Shown here: one piece after another, positions 7,606-15,655 of the stretch
How positions within the stretch are numbered: the stretch's first letter is position 1
How the letters are laid out: each line of letters opens with the position of its first letter
Assembly (NCBI RefSeq): GCF_026616205.1
Contig: NZ_JANHGR010000002.1
Coordinates: forward strand, 372,001-436,000
Origin: Halolamina litorea
Lineage (GTDB): Archaea > Halobacteriota > Halobacteria > Halobacteriales > Haloferacaceae
Length of the DNA stretch: 64,000 bases
Direction: 5' to 3'
Position numbers and translations under genes: made by a program
Notes under the pieces: model-generated
Databases searched by the model: none
What the model saw: only the letters and a program-made list of their open reading frames with translations
What the model was told of the DNA's origin: nothing

Positions 7606-8271
7606 CTACTCGCCGCCGGCGCTGCCGCCGAGGCGTTCGGTGAGCGCCTCGGAGACGTTGCTCAGGTGAGCGGTGCCCCAGAGGCCGACAACGATCCCGC
7701 CCAACGTGTCGAACAGCAGGTCCTTCATCGTGTCCTCGATCCCGTACTGCGTGAGGATCCCGGGGGTGCCCGTCGCCGCCGCGAGCAGGCCCAGCGCGAA
7801 CTCGATGACCTCCCAGAACACGCCGAAGGCGACGGTAAACAGGAGGATGAACACGAACACGAACCGCTGTGGGAACGAGATGGCCTCAGTGTGTTCGTCG
7901 ATGGCCCGGACGGTGACGTAGCCCACGCCGGCGACGATGCTCGCCGAGAACGTGTGGGTCATGTGGTCCCACCACCAGATCGTCCGGTAGGGGTTCAGCA
8001 CGTCGCCCGGCAGCCCGAGCGTCCCGAACGCGTGGAAGAACACCGCGAGGGTGATCCAGAGCACCAGCGCGGGGTCCATCGGGATGTCGTAGTCCCGCTC
8101 CAGTATCGCGGGGATGTAGGTGACGACGAAGCCGATCCCGGCGTTGATCATCACGCCGGGGCTCCCCTCGTAGAAGCCGACGGTGATCATGCCGAACAGC
8201 GCGTACTGCATCGCGCTGGTGATCAGGCGCTGTTGCTGGTCGCTGAAACCGATCAGGTCACGGACTCTCAC
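7606..8271 (-). CDS. YjdF/DUF2238-like integral membrane protein
   Basis: This 221-residue protein has about six hydrophobic segments. The motif WWWDHMTHTFSASIVAGVGY, the long helix FTVAFGVFWEVIEF and the end motif YGIEDTMKDLLFDTLGGIVVGL are characteristic of YjdF/DUF2238-type membrane proteins. The conserved His, Glu and Asp residues inside helices (WDHMTH, WEVIEF, DTMKDLLFD) suggest a polar or metal-binding membrane site, but no activity has been established. Its start overlaps the stop of the upstream gene by 4 nt, indicating translational coupling. Confidence 0.82.
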   Translation of the reverse strand: MRVRDLIGFSDQQQRLITSAMQYALFGMITVGFYEGSPGVMINAGIGFVVTYIPAILERDYDIPMDPALVLWITLAVFFHAFGTLGLPGDVLNPYRTIWWWDHMTHTFSASIVAGVGYVTVRAIDEHTEAISFPQRFVFVFILLFTVAFGVFWEVIEFALGLLAAATGTPGILTQYGIEDTMKDLLFDTLGGIVVGLWGTAHLSNVSEALTERLGGSAGGE

Positions 8272-8900
8272 GCGCCCTCACCCCCTTCGACCCGGGGCGT
8301 CCCCTTGGGGCCGCTGCCGTTGCGCCGCCGGAAGTAGTAGGTGAACAGCACCGCCGAGAGCACGCCGGCGAGCGTGGCGGCGACGAAGTCCCACATCAGC
8401 GCCTCCTCGGCGTGTGGGCGGTCGAGGAAGCCCGTGCCGAGGTAGATGTCCGAGAGCCACTGGGCGACCGCCCAGATGCCGGCGGCCGCGGTGGTGGTGA
8501 TGACGACGAACACCACCGCGAACGCGTCGTTCATCCGGACGGGAGTGAAGCGGTCCAGCAGCACCGCGACCACCAGCGCGACGGCAGCCACGGCGAGATA
8601 CGTCGTCACCCGCCCGGTCAGGGTGAGTTCGCCGATGGTCTGGCCCGCGACGAACACGCGGGTCGCGACCGGAAGCGCGGCCAGCGCGAGCAGTTCCCAC
8701 GGCAGCATCGCCAACCGGTCGCGGTGCATCGCGGCTGGGAGGGCGGCGAGCACCACGACCGCGAGCACGAACCCCGCCCAGACGACGTCCCCCGTCAGCA
8801 GTTCGACGCCCGCGGTGCCGAGGAGGAACAGCAGGATCGCCCACGCGATCAGTGCGTTTCCCCGCTCGCCCTCGACGAGGCCGAGCCCTGAGCTACTCAT
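8268..8900 (-). CDS. Integral membrane protein coupled to YjdF-like gene
   Basis: The protein has 210 residues from ATG 8900 and six or seven hydrophobic segments. The last segment MWDFVAATLAGVLSAVLFTYYF ends in a basic tail. The pattern of an Asp-containing late helix (EEALMWDFVAATLAG) resembles the DLLFDTLGGIVVG helix of the next gene, so it may be a diverged relative of the same membrane family; this is an impression, not an alignment. The 4-nt overlap with the YjdF-like gene argues for a two-protein complex. Function unknown. Confidence 0.65.
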   Translation of the reverse strand: MSSSGLGLVEGERGNALIAWAILLFLLGTAGVELLTGDVVWAGFVLAVVVLAALPAAMHRDRLAMLPWELLALAALPVATRVFVAGQTIGELTLTGRVTTYLAVAAVALVVAVLLDRFTPVRMNDAFAVVFVVITTTAAAGIWAVAQWLSDIYLGTGFLDRPHAEEALMWDFVAATLAGVLSAVLFTYYFRRRNGSGPKGTPRVEGGEGA

Positions 8901-8943
8901 GCCGAAAACAGTTCGCGGGAACGGGCAAAACGTTTCGGACCGA

Positions 8944-9810
8944 TCAGAACCGTCGTCGGTCCGCGGCGACGCGGGTCGAGAGGTCGAACGACGGACCGCT
9001 GTCGGCTGCCCAGGACGCCGCGCAGGTGCCGTTGACCGATTGCGTACGGTCGGTGTCGCCGCGCCACTGGACTGCAACGGCGTTCTCGTCGAAACTGGTC
9101 CGCTCCGGCGCGACTCGAACGGTGCCGGAGTGGATCGGGAACGACGTCGACGGCCCGCCGATGCCCATCGCGGAGGGGCCGATGCTGGCGGGGCCTTCGG
9201 TCAGATCACTCCCGGGGGTGTACGGCCCCATCTCGGCGCCGTCGCCATCGAGGGTGACGCCGACTTCGAGCCGTCGGAGCGCGCTGGTTCGTGTGAGAGC
9301 CCCGCCGCCTTCACCACCGGTGAGGCGCCCGGCGGCCCAGAGCCAGAGCTGATAGCGTTCCTCCCCGCTTCCGTCGCCCTCGGGGGCCGTATAGGCGGCG
9401 ACGGCGGCGTCGACGACGGCACGGAGATCACCTGTTTCGTCTGGTTGGGGCCGTGGCTCGCCGTCCGAACCCAACCCGACGGTGCCGGTCCACGCGCCGT
9501 CGAACCGGAGGTCGTGGTCGGGTTCGGTCCCGGCGATGCCCCAGACACCGCTGTCGCCGTAGCGGTCGCGCTGCCGTTCGACGAAGGCGTCGAACTCGTC
9601 GGCCGAGAGGGCCGTCTCAGCAGTCGCCGCCGTGCCGGCGGCCGCCGAGGGGGGCGGCGAGACGTCGTCACGAAGGTTGCCGAGACAGCCGGCGGTCGAC
9701 GCGAGGCCGACCGCACCGGCGGCGCCGACGGTTCGCCGGAGGAACTCTCGTCGTGAACTCGATTCGTCGAGGGAGCTATCGGGGGTGGAGGGACCGAAAC
9801 GGCGGGGCAT
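8944..9810 (-). CDS. Tat-exported lipoprotein of unknown function
   Basis: This 288-residue protein has a twin-arginine signal, SSRREFLRRTVGAAGAVG, followed by the lipobox STAGC, so it should be exported folded by Tat and lipid-anchored on the outside of the membrane, as is typical in haloarchaea. The mature part begins with a short Ser/Ala-rich linker and is acidic, with a Trp-rich central region (YQLWLWAAGRL) and a C-terminal part that looks beta-rich. I recognise no enzyme family. It is divergent from the nitric oxide reductase gene with an 84-bp shared spacer, so a link to electron transfer is possible but unproven. Confidence 0.75.
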   Translation of the reverse strand: MPRRFGPSTPDSSLDESSSRREFLRRTVGAAGAVGLASTAGCLGNLRDDVSPPPSAAAGTAATAETALSADEFDAFVERQRDRYGDSGVWGIAGTEPDHDLRFDGAWTGTVGLGSDGEPRPQPDETGDLRAVVDAAVAAYTAPEGDGSGEERYQLWLWAAGRLTGGEGGGALTRTSALRRLEVGVTLDGDGAEMGPYTPGSDLTEGPASIGPSAMGIGGPSTSFPIHSGTVRVAPERTSFDENAVAVQWRGDTDRTQSVNGTCAASWAADSGPSFDLSTRVAADRRRF

Positions 9811-9894
9811 ACGCCGACCGTGTTACGACGGCACACCGATAGGCCTACCGGTCACCCCCGACTTACAAGCCCGACCCCTTCGTCGGCCCGGAGG

Positions 9895-12240
9895 ATGCGA
9901 CTCGAGCGCCGCACGCTCGCCCGTCTACTGGCCGCCGTCTTCGTCCTCAATCTCGTGGTGATGGGTGCCGGCGCGTGGTACTCCGCGCAGAACGCGCCCC
10001 CGATACCCGAGACTGTCGAGGGGCCGGAGGGGGAGACGGTCGCCACCGCCGAGTCGGTCCGGGAAGGAAAGCGGGTGTTCCAGCGGAACGGGCTGATGAA
10101 CCACGGGACTGTGCTGGGCAACGGCGCCTACTTCGGCAACGACCTCACTGCCGACGCGCTCGACTTGAAGACGACCTACGTGAGACAGTTCTACGCGGTG
10201 CAGCGCTACGGCGAAGCTTACGACGACCTCGCGGCGCTCGAACGCGCGGCCGTCGACGAGCGGGCGCGCGAGGACCTCCGGAGCCGCCCCGACGACCCGG
10301 GCGAGGGGTCGCTCGCCTACTCCGCCGCGGAGGTCTACGCCCACGAACAGGTGCGCGAGGACTACGTCGCCCGCTACCACGAGGGCAACGCGTCGCTGGG
10401 GCTCCCCGCGGGCACCGTCGGCTCGGCCGACGCCGCACGGCGGCTGGCCGACTTCGCGCTCTGGACGGCGTGGTTCAGCCACACGCCGCGGCCCGGCGCC
10501 GAGCACAGCTACACGAACAACTGGCCGCCGGCGCCCGGCGCGGGCAACACCGCGCCCGTCTCGGCGCTGCTGTGGAGCGTGGCGTCGATGGTGCTGCTCG
10601 TCGGCGGCGCGGGCGTCGGTGTCTGGCTCTACAGCGCCGTCTCGCTCTCCGAACCCGACGCCGACATCGACGTGCCCCACCCGAGTGAGGTCGACGTGCT
10701 CCCTTCCCAGCGGACCGCCGCACTGTACGTTCCCGTCGCCGCAGGGCTGTTCCTGGTCCAGACCTTGTTGGGCGCGCTGTTGGCCCACTACTACGTCGAG
10801 CGCGACGCGTTCTTCGGGGTCTTCGAGGCCCTCGGCGTCGACGTGCTGGAGTGGGCGCCGTTCCTGCTCGCCCGGACCTACCACGTCGACCTCGCGATCC
10901 TCTGGGTGGCGACGCTCTGGATCGCCGCGGGGCTCTTCCTCCCGCCGCTGTTGACCGCCCACGAGCCGGCCGGGCAGGCTCGCGGGACCGCCGCGCTGCT
11001 GGGCGCGCTCGTCGTCGTGGTCGTCGGCGGCTTCGCCGGCGTCTTCCTCGGCACGCGTGGCTTCTTCGACCCGAACGGGGAACTCTGGTGGCTGCTCGGC
11101 ACGGAGGGGTTGGAGTATCTGGAGGTGGGCCGCGTCTGGAAGTTCGGGCTGCTGGCCGGGTTCGTCGGCTGGGCCGTGCTCCTCTATCGCGGGCTGCGGC
11201 CGATGCTGGCCGAGGAGGAGCGCTACGGGCTGGGTCACCTGATCCTGCTGGCCGGCGGGTCGATCGCGCTGCTGTTCGTCGCCGGCCTGCTCTACACCCC
11301 GGAGACGAACATGGTGGTGACGGAGTTCTGGCGCTGGTGGGTCGTCCACATGTGGGTCGAGGGCGCCTTCGAGTTCTTCATCGTCGCCGTCGTCGGCCTC
11401 ACGCTCGTCGGGATGAACCTCCTCGAACCCGAGTCGGCGGCGAAAGCCGTGTTGCTCGAAGCCCTGCTCGTGATGGGCGCGGGGATCATCGGCGTCTCAC
11501 ACCACTACTGGTGGATCGGCCTCCCGGACATCTGGGTGCCGGTGGGGTCGGTGTTCTCGACGCTCGAACTGCTCCCGCTGGTGATCGTGCTGTTCGAGGC
11601 CATCTCGGAGTACCGCGCGCTGGTGGCCCGTGGCGAGGCGTTCCCCTACCGCCTGCCGTTCGCGTTCATCGTCGCCTCCGGGGTCTGGAACTTCGTCGGC
11701 GCGGGGGTGCTTGGCTTCTTCATCAACCTTCCACTGATCAACTACTACGAGCACGGCACCTACCTCACGGTCGCTCACGGCCACGCGGCGATGTTCGGCG
11801 CGTTCGGGATGCTCGCGCTCGGCATCGGGATCTACGTGCTCCGGGTGACCACGGAGGGCTGGTCCGAGCGCCGCCTCTGGTGGTCGTTCTGGCTCTGGAA
11901 CGTCGGGCTGGCGGTGATGGTCGGCGCGTCGCTGCTGCCCATCGGTTTCCTGCAGTTGGAGGCCGCCTTCACCGCGGGCTACGACGCCGCCCGGGGCCTC
12001 GCGTTCTACGAGCGGCCGCTGGTACAGACGTTCTTCTGGCTGCGCTTCCCGGGCGACACGCTGCTGATCGCGGGAACGGCCGTCTTCTCGGTCGACGCGG
12101 TGGCGAAAGTACGGCGGCGCCGGCCGGCGACGCCCCCCGAGGAGGCGGGACCGGGTGCGCTGGCGCGCCCGGGGCCGACGGAGGCCACCGGTGCTGCCGA
12201 GGGTGATTCCGGTGCCTCGGACGGGGAAGGTAACCGTTAA
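9895..12240 (+). CDS. norZ: Quinol-dependent nitric oxide reductase (qNOR, NorZ type)
   Basis: A 781-residue single-subunit nitric oxide reductase that reduces 2 NO to N2O in the membrane with electrons from the quinone pool. The N-terminal NorC-like extension lacks a CXXCH haem site but keeps [26 protein letters not shown], a qNOR hallmark. The NorB part contains [11 protein letters not shown], the [11 protein letters not shown] segment with catalytic His and Glu, SHHYWWIG for haem b3/FeB ligands, and [13 protein letters not shown]. About 14 hydrophobic helices are expected. The start ATG 9895 is supported by an upstream TTACAAG box at about -31. No other denitrification gene is nearby, so it may act in NO detoxification. 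Confidence 0.95.
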   Translation: MRLERRTLARLLAAVFVLNLVVMGAGAWYSAQNAPPIPETVEGPEGETVATAESVREGKRVFQRNGLMNHGTVLGNGAYFGNDLTADALDLKTTYVRQFYAVQRYGEAYDDLAALERAAVDERAREDLRSRPDDPGEGSLAYSAAEVYAHEQVREDYVARYHEGNASLGLPAGTVGSADAARRLADFALWTAWFSHTPRPGAEHSYTNNWPPAPGAGNTAPVSALLWSVASMVLLVGGAGVGVWLYSAVSLSEPDADIDVPHPSEVDVLPSQRTAALYVPVAAGLFLVQTLLGALLAHYYVERDAFFGVFEALGVDVLEWAPFLLARTYHVDLAILWVATLWIAAGLFLPPLLTAHEPAGQARGTAALLGALVVVVVGGFAGVFLGTRGFFDPNGELWWLLGTEGLEYLEVGRVWKFGLLAGFVGWAVLLYRGLRPMLAEEERYGLGHLILLAGGSIALLFVAGLLYTPETNMVVTEFWRWWVVHMWVEGAFEFFIVAVVGLTLVGMNLLEPESAAKAVLLEALLVMGAGIIGVSHHYWWIGLPDIWVPVGSVFSTLELLPLVIVLFEAISEYRALVARGEAFPYRLPFAFIVASGVWNFVGAGVLGFFINLPLINYYEHGTYLTVAHGHAAMFGAFGMLALGIGIYVLRVTTEGWSERRLWWSFWLWNVGLAVMVGASLLPIGFLQLEAAFTAGYDAARGLAFYERPLVQTFFWLRFPGDTLLIAGTAVFSVDAVAKVRRRRPATPPEEAGPGALARPGPTEATGAAEGDSGASDGEGNR

Positions 12241-12265
12241 ACGTCGCGCGCCCGCTTTCCGGAAC

Positions 12266-12445
12266 ATGAGCGAAGCAGAAACGACTGGGGAGCGCTCCTG
12301 TGTCTCCTGTGGGATCTCCGTCACGGGGACCAACGCGGCGCGCTTCAAGTGCCCGGAGTGTGGGACCGTCATCTTCCGCTGTGCGAAGTGCCGGAAGCAG
12401 AGCAACCTCTATGAGTGCCCGGACTGCGGGTTCCGAGGGCCCTAA
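12266..12445 (+). CDS. HVO_2753-type small zinc ribbon protein
   Basis: A 59-residue protein with four CxxC-type motifs: CVSCG, CPECG, CAKC and CPDCG. This is the pattern of the haloarchaeal two-zinc ribbon protein represented by HVO_2753. The family is nearly always adjacent to EF-1beta; here the spacer is 2 nt, so the two proteins are cotranslated. Known family members are small proteins whose deletion affects growth phenotypes such as swarming and biofilm formation, but the molecular partner is unknown. A nucleic-acid or ribosome-related role is inferred from the neighbour. Confidence 0.93.
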   Translation: MSEAETTGERSCVSCGISVTGTNAARFKCPECGTVIFRCAKCRKQSNLYECPDCGFRGP

Positions 12446-12447
12446 CG

Positions 12448-12714
12448 ATGGGTGACGTTGCCGCCAAGATGAAGGTCATGCCGGAGAGCCCCGACGTCGA
12501 CCTCGACGCGCTCGAGGACCGACTCGAGTCCGTCCTCCCCGAGGGCGCCGAGATCCGCGGCTACGACCGCGACGACGTGGCCTTCGGCCTCGTCGCGCTG
12601 CTGACGACCGTCGTCGTCCCCGACGACTCCGGCGGCACCGAAGCCGTCGAGGAGGCGTTCCGCGACGTTGACGGCGTCGAGAGCATCACCGTCGAGTCGG
12701 TCGGCCGCCTCTAA
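12448..12714 (+). CDS. ef1b: Translation elongation factor EF-1beta
   Basis: An 88-residue aEF-1beta, the guanine nucleotide exchange factor that recharges EF-1alpha with GTP. The compact alpha/beta fold is evident from [20 protein letters not shown] at the start, the central [23 protein letters not shown] and the C-terminal [15 protein letters not shown], all conserved in archaeal orthologues. The start ATG 12448 follows the stop of the zinc ribbon gene by 2 nt. The gene is followed by a 264-bp gene-free stretch containing a candidate RNA. Confidence 0.96.
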   Translation: MGDVAAKMKVMPESPDVDLDALEDRLESVLPEGAEIRGYDRDDVAFGLVALLTTVVVPDDSGGTEAVEEAFRDVDGVESITVESVGRL

Positions 12715-12806
12715 GGCCGCCACCGACGCTTCTCCGTTCGCTAGCCGGCTAGCCACGCCGCTGTTCATCTATCCCGGCTTAAACGCCCGGCTCATTCCGG
12801 GACCAC

Positions 12807-12814
12807 TACTATAT
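12807..12814 (+). promoter_or_regulatory. Strong TATA box before candidate RNA
   Basis: ACTATATA is one of the strongest TATA matches in the window, yet no plus-strand protein gene starts 25-35 nt later. It instead precedes a strongly folded segment that begins at about 12838, which is why I read it as the promoter of a non-coding RNA. Confidence 0.55.
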
Positions 12815-12837
12815 ACGACTCTCGTGTTAGCCAGTTG

Positions 12838-12956
12838 CAGCAACTACACGCATCGGGGTGGTGGGGCACCGGTGTCGGGCGGGTTCGGACCCGCCCCGCG
12901 CGGACGCCTCCCCACGCGTCCGCGTCGAGGACCAGACGCGCCCGCCACCCCGTGTT
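12838..12956 (+). ncRNA. Candidate structured non-coding RNA (branched fold)
   Basis: Three nested or adjacent perfect helices can be drawn. The outer stem pairs CGGGGTGG (12854-12861) with CCACCCCG (12945-12952), continued by GGGC (12864-12867) with GCCC (12940-12943). Inside it, an 8-bp hairpin (12877-12884 with 12889-12896) has a TCGG loop, and a 9-bp hairpin (12899-12907 with 12916-12924) has an 8-nt loop. A strong TATA box lies about 25-30 nt before the proposed 5' end and a GTTT run follows the structure. No open frame with haloarchaeal codon usage covers it on the plus strand. I see no match to tRNA, 5S, SRP RNA or RNase P RNA core motifs. Boundaries are approximate. Confidence 0.45.
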
Positions 12957-12978
12957 TCCCTCACACTCGCGAGCGGCG

Positions 12979-13323
12979 CTACTCGCGGAACTCCTCGGCG
13001 AGATAGACGCCGAGGACGCCGCCCACTGTCGAGAGGACGACGACGTAGAGCCCGACGAACAGCGCCGCGAACAGCACCAACACGATTCCGTTGAAGACGT
13101 TCCCGAACCCGAGGAACCCCAACAGGACGCCGGCCAGCGCGACGAACATCAGCACTGGCAGCGTTGCGAGAGCACCCGAGATGGCGCCGATCCGGGCGCC
13201 GTCGCGTCGTTCGAGGTAGCCCGCGGTGGCGCCGCCCAACAGCGGCGAGACGCCCGCGAAGGAGAAGACGACGGTGACGGCCGCACCGATCACCGCGTTC
13301 AGGAGGCTGTTGTCGGTCGACAT
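12979..13323 (-). CDS. DUF5518 family membrane protein
   Basis: A 114-residue protein with four hydrophobic segments, starting [22 protein letters not shown]. The glycine-rich pattern [31 protein letters not shown] is the typical core of the haloarchaeal DUF5518 family, and the C-terminal [12 protein letters not shown] is also usual. Function is unknown. It is convergent with the candidate RNA and divergent from the dodecin gene (88-bp spacer). Confidence 0.8.
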   Translation of the reverse strand: MSTDNSLLNAVIGAAVTVVFSFAGVSPLLGGATAGYLERRDGARIGAISGALATLPVLMFVALAGVLLGFLGFGNVFNGIVLVLFAALFVGLYVVVLSTVGGVLGVYLAEEFRE

Positions 13324-13411
13324 GGCCGACCGTTGGTGGGGAGGCGGGCAAAAGCTGTCGGCCGGGAAACGGCCACCCGCTTTATGTAGCCGCTCGACCA
13401 ATTCCGTGACG

Positions 13412-13612
13412 ATGGTTCACAAGAAGATCACGCTGATCGGATCGAGCACCGAGAGCTTCGACGACGCCGCCGACGACGCCATCTCCCGCGCGGAGGACAC
13501 GCTTGACAACGTCAAGTGGGCCGAAGTGAAGGAGTTCGGCGTCGAGATCGCCAACGCCGAGGACCGCGAGTACCAGGCCGAAGTGGAGGTCGCGTTCAAA
13601 CTCCAGGACTGA
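13412..13612 (+). CDS. Dodecin (flavin-storage protein)
   Basis: This 66-residue protein is a dodecin, which forms a hollow dodecamer that binds stacked flavin pairs. The Halobacterium protein binds riboflavin and lumichrome through Trp36 and Gln55; both residues are present here at the same positions (NVKW and REYQ). The [12 protein letters not shown] start and [18 protein letters not shown] helix are standard. A TATA-like CTTTATGTA at about -28 suggests a leaderless transcript. The likely job is flavin storage and protection from light. Confidence 0.96.
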   Translation: MVHKKITLIGSSTESFDDAADDAISRAEDTLDNVKWAEVKEFGVEIANAEDREYQAEVEVAFKLQD

Positions 13613-13753
13613 GCGGAAGCGACACCGGTTTTCTTTTCAGCCGATCGGCCCGGGCCGTACCGGTCCGAACGCCCGGTCGACGTCGGTTGACGCCCGCCGA
13701 GCGTCCGCTGCCGACGGCTTCTTGGCCGCCGACTGACTCCTCACGACTACTCA

Positions 13754-15145
13754 ATGGTTCGTCTCCTCCACTATTCCGATATCGAGAACCTCTACGACGA
13801 CGCCGAGCGGGCGGGGCGGTTCGCGGGCCGACTGCGGGAACTCGACGGCGACGACGCGCTCGTCGTCGGCACCGGCGACACCACCGCGCCGGGTGTGGTC
13901 TCGCTCGCCGCCAACGGCCGGCAGGTTCTCGACTTCGCCGACGCCGTCGGCACCGTCGCCGACACGTTCGGCAACCACGACTTCGACTACGGCCCCGACG
14001 TGACCCGGGGGATCGTCGCCGACAGCGAGTTCACCTGGGTCAGCGCCAACGCCCGCGACGAGGACGGCGAGCGCTTCGGCGCCGCCGAGGGGGTGGTGCC
14101 GTGGACGATCGCCGAAGCGGACGGCGAGCGCGTGGGTTTCTTCGGGCTGACCGACCCCGCGACCGACTCGATCAACCCCGCCGCGGCGACGCTCTCCTTC
14201 ACCGACCCCTACGAGGCAGCCGAGGAAGCGGTGGCCGACCTCCGCGCCGAGGGCGTCGACTACGTCGTCGCGCTCTCGCACCTCGGCGGCGGCGACGACG
14301 AGCTCGCCCGCCGGGTCGACGTGGACGCGGTCCTCGGCGGCCACGTCCACAGCGTCCGCACCGAGTACGTCGACGGGACGCTCTGCACCCGGACCGGGGT
14401 CAACGGCCACCAGTTCGTCGAGGTCGAACTCGGCGGGGAGGCCGAGTCGGCAGCGACCGACGGCGGCACGGCCGTCAGCGCACGCGTCGTCGACCCGAGC
14501 GAGGGCCCGATGCACGAGAGCCTGACCGATGCCCTCCGCCGGCGCCGCGAGGCCGCGGGGCTGAACGAGGTCGTCGCGACCGTCGAGCAACCGCTCGAAC
14601 GGACCGACGAGACGACCTTCGGCGGCGAGTCCCGGATCGGGAACTTCGTCGCCGATGCCTACCGCGCCGCCGGCGACGCCGACGTGGGGCTCCAGAACGG
14701 CGGCGGCATCCGCGAGGGCGAACCACTCGTCGGCGAGGTGACGCTCGCGGATATGGTGAGCGTGCTCCCCTTCGAGGAGCCGGTCGTCGTCGTCGAACTC
14801 ACCGGCCGGGAGCTGTTGGAGGCGTTCAGCGAGGCCGACGGCGGCGAACTCGACTTCGGCGAGCCCGACTGGTGGCACGCCCACATCAGCGGCGCGAGCC
14901 TGCGCTGGGACGAGGCGAACGGCGAACTCATCGACGCCCGCGTCGACGACGAGCCGATCGACCCCAAGGCGCTCTACCGCGTCGCGACCGCCGAGTACCT
15001 GCTGCACTCCGACCACGAGTTCCCGACGATCGCCGAGCGCCACCGGGCGGGAGAGGTCGGCATCCAACACGACGTACTGGCCGACCACGCCCGTAACGGC
15101 GGCCTCGACGTGGACGTGGAGGGGCGGCTGACGTTCGAGCCCTGA
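13754..15145 (+). CDS. 5'-nucleotidase/2',3'-cyclic phosphodiesterase family metallophosphatase
   Basis: The protein has 463 residues in two domains. The N-terminal calcineurin-like metallophosphoesterase has HYSDIEN, GTGDT (Asp42), TFGNHDFDYG (Asn74-His75), ALSHLGGG and GGHVHS. The first motif is DIEN rather than the usual DxH, so one metal ligand is shifted or replaced. The C-terminal 5'-nucleotidase substrate domain has ESRIGNFVADAYR, QNGGGIREG and LPFEEPVVVVELTG. There is no signal peptide, so unlike UshA it should act in the cytoplasm. It probably dephosphorylates nucleotides or related phosphate esters. Confidence 0.9.
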   Translation: MVRLLHYSDIENLYDDAERAGRFAGRLRELDGDDALVVGTGDTTAPGVVSLAANGRQVLDFADAVGTVADTFGNHDFDYGPDVTRGIVADSEFTWVSANARDEDGERFGAAEGVVPWTIAEADGERVGFFGLTDPATDSINPAAATLSFTDPYEAAEEAVADLRAEGVDYVVALSHLGGGDDELARRVDVDAVLGGHVHSVRTEYVDGTLCTRTGVNGHQFVEVELGGEAESAATDGGTAVSARVVDPSEGPMHESLTDALRRRREAAGLNEVVATVEQPLERTDETTFGGESRIGNFVADAYRAAGDADVGLQNGGGIREGEPLVGEVTLADMVSVLPFEEPVVVVELTGRELLEAFSEADGGELDFGEPDWWHAHISGASLRWDEANGELIDARVDDEPIDPKALYRVATAEYLLHSDHEFPTIAERHRAGEVGIQHDVLADHARNGGLDVDVEGRLTFEP

Positions 15146-15206
15146 TCCGACCGCCCGGAGGGCCGGAAGGGGTACGCATTTGTCCGCCGACCACACAGGT
15201 CCAGGC

Positions 15207-15626
15207 ATGACGCTGGTCGTCGTCCCGGTCCGGTACCCGCTGTCGAAACACTCCAAAGCGACGCTCCGGGAGGCCGCCCGGATCGCCGACGAGCGCGACG
15301 CCGACCTCACGGTGCTGCACGTCGACCTGTTCCAGGAGAACCGCCGCGTGAGTCGCGTGGCGCTCAAACGCGAAGTCGAGTCCGAGTTGGGCCGGATCGA
15401 CCGTGCGCGCTACGTCGTCAGACAGGGCTTTCTCGTCGAGGAGACGATCATGGACGAGGTCGCCGCCGAGAACGCCGACGTGGTCGTCATCGGCTCGAAG
15501 CAGGCCGGCCGCTGGCGGCGGATGCTCAACAAACTGTTCGAGTCCCCCGACGTGGGCCAGTACCTGGAGGACCAACTCGACTGTACGGTCATCACTGTCT
15601 CCGCCGAGGGCGCCACCCAGAGTTGA
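15207..15626 (+). CDS. Universal stress protein, UspA family
   Basis: A 139-residue single-domain Usp fold: MTLVVVPVRYPL first strand, SKATLREAARIADERDADLTVLHVD, and the end ADVVVIGSKQAGRWRRMLNKLFESPDVGQYLEDQLDCTVITV. The ATP-binding consensus G2xG9xGS/T is only partly kept (GSKQAGRWRRMLNKL), so nucleotide binding is uncertain. I choose ATG 15207 over an upstream TTG because the family begins at this first beta strand. It lies 61 nt after the nucleotidase stop. Confidence 0.9.
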   Translation: MTLVVVPVRYPLSKHSKATLREAARIADERDADLTVLHVDLFQENRRVSRVALKREVESELGRIDRARYVVRQGFLVEETIMDEVAAENADVVVIGSKQAGRWRRMLNKLFESPDVGQYLEDQLDCTVITVSAEGATQS

Positions 15627-15655
15627 AGTAGGAGAACGGGACCACTCCGGCCCGG

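Noticed and set aside
9925-11349. A 474-codon frame antisense to the nitric oxide reductase
   Set aside because: Low-complexity Arg/Pro/Gly/Ala composition with no recognisable motif; a shadow of qNOR.
12877-12896. T-arm-like GGGTTCGGACCC suggesting a tRNA
   Set aside because: No acceptor, D or anticodon arm around it; the segment fits a simple 8-bp hairpin inside the candidate ncRNA.
13754-15145. Possible secreted UshA-type nucleotidase
   Set aside because: No signal peptide or Tat motif at the N-terminus; called a cytoplasmic family member instead.
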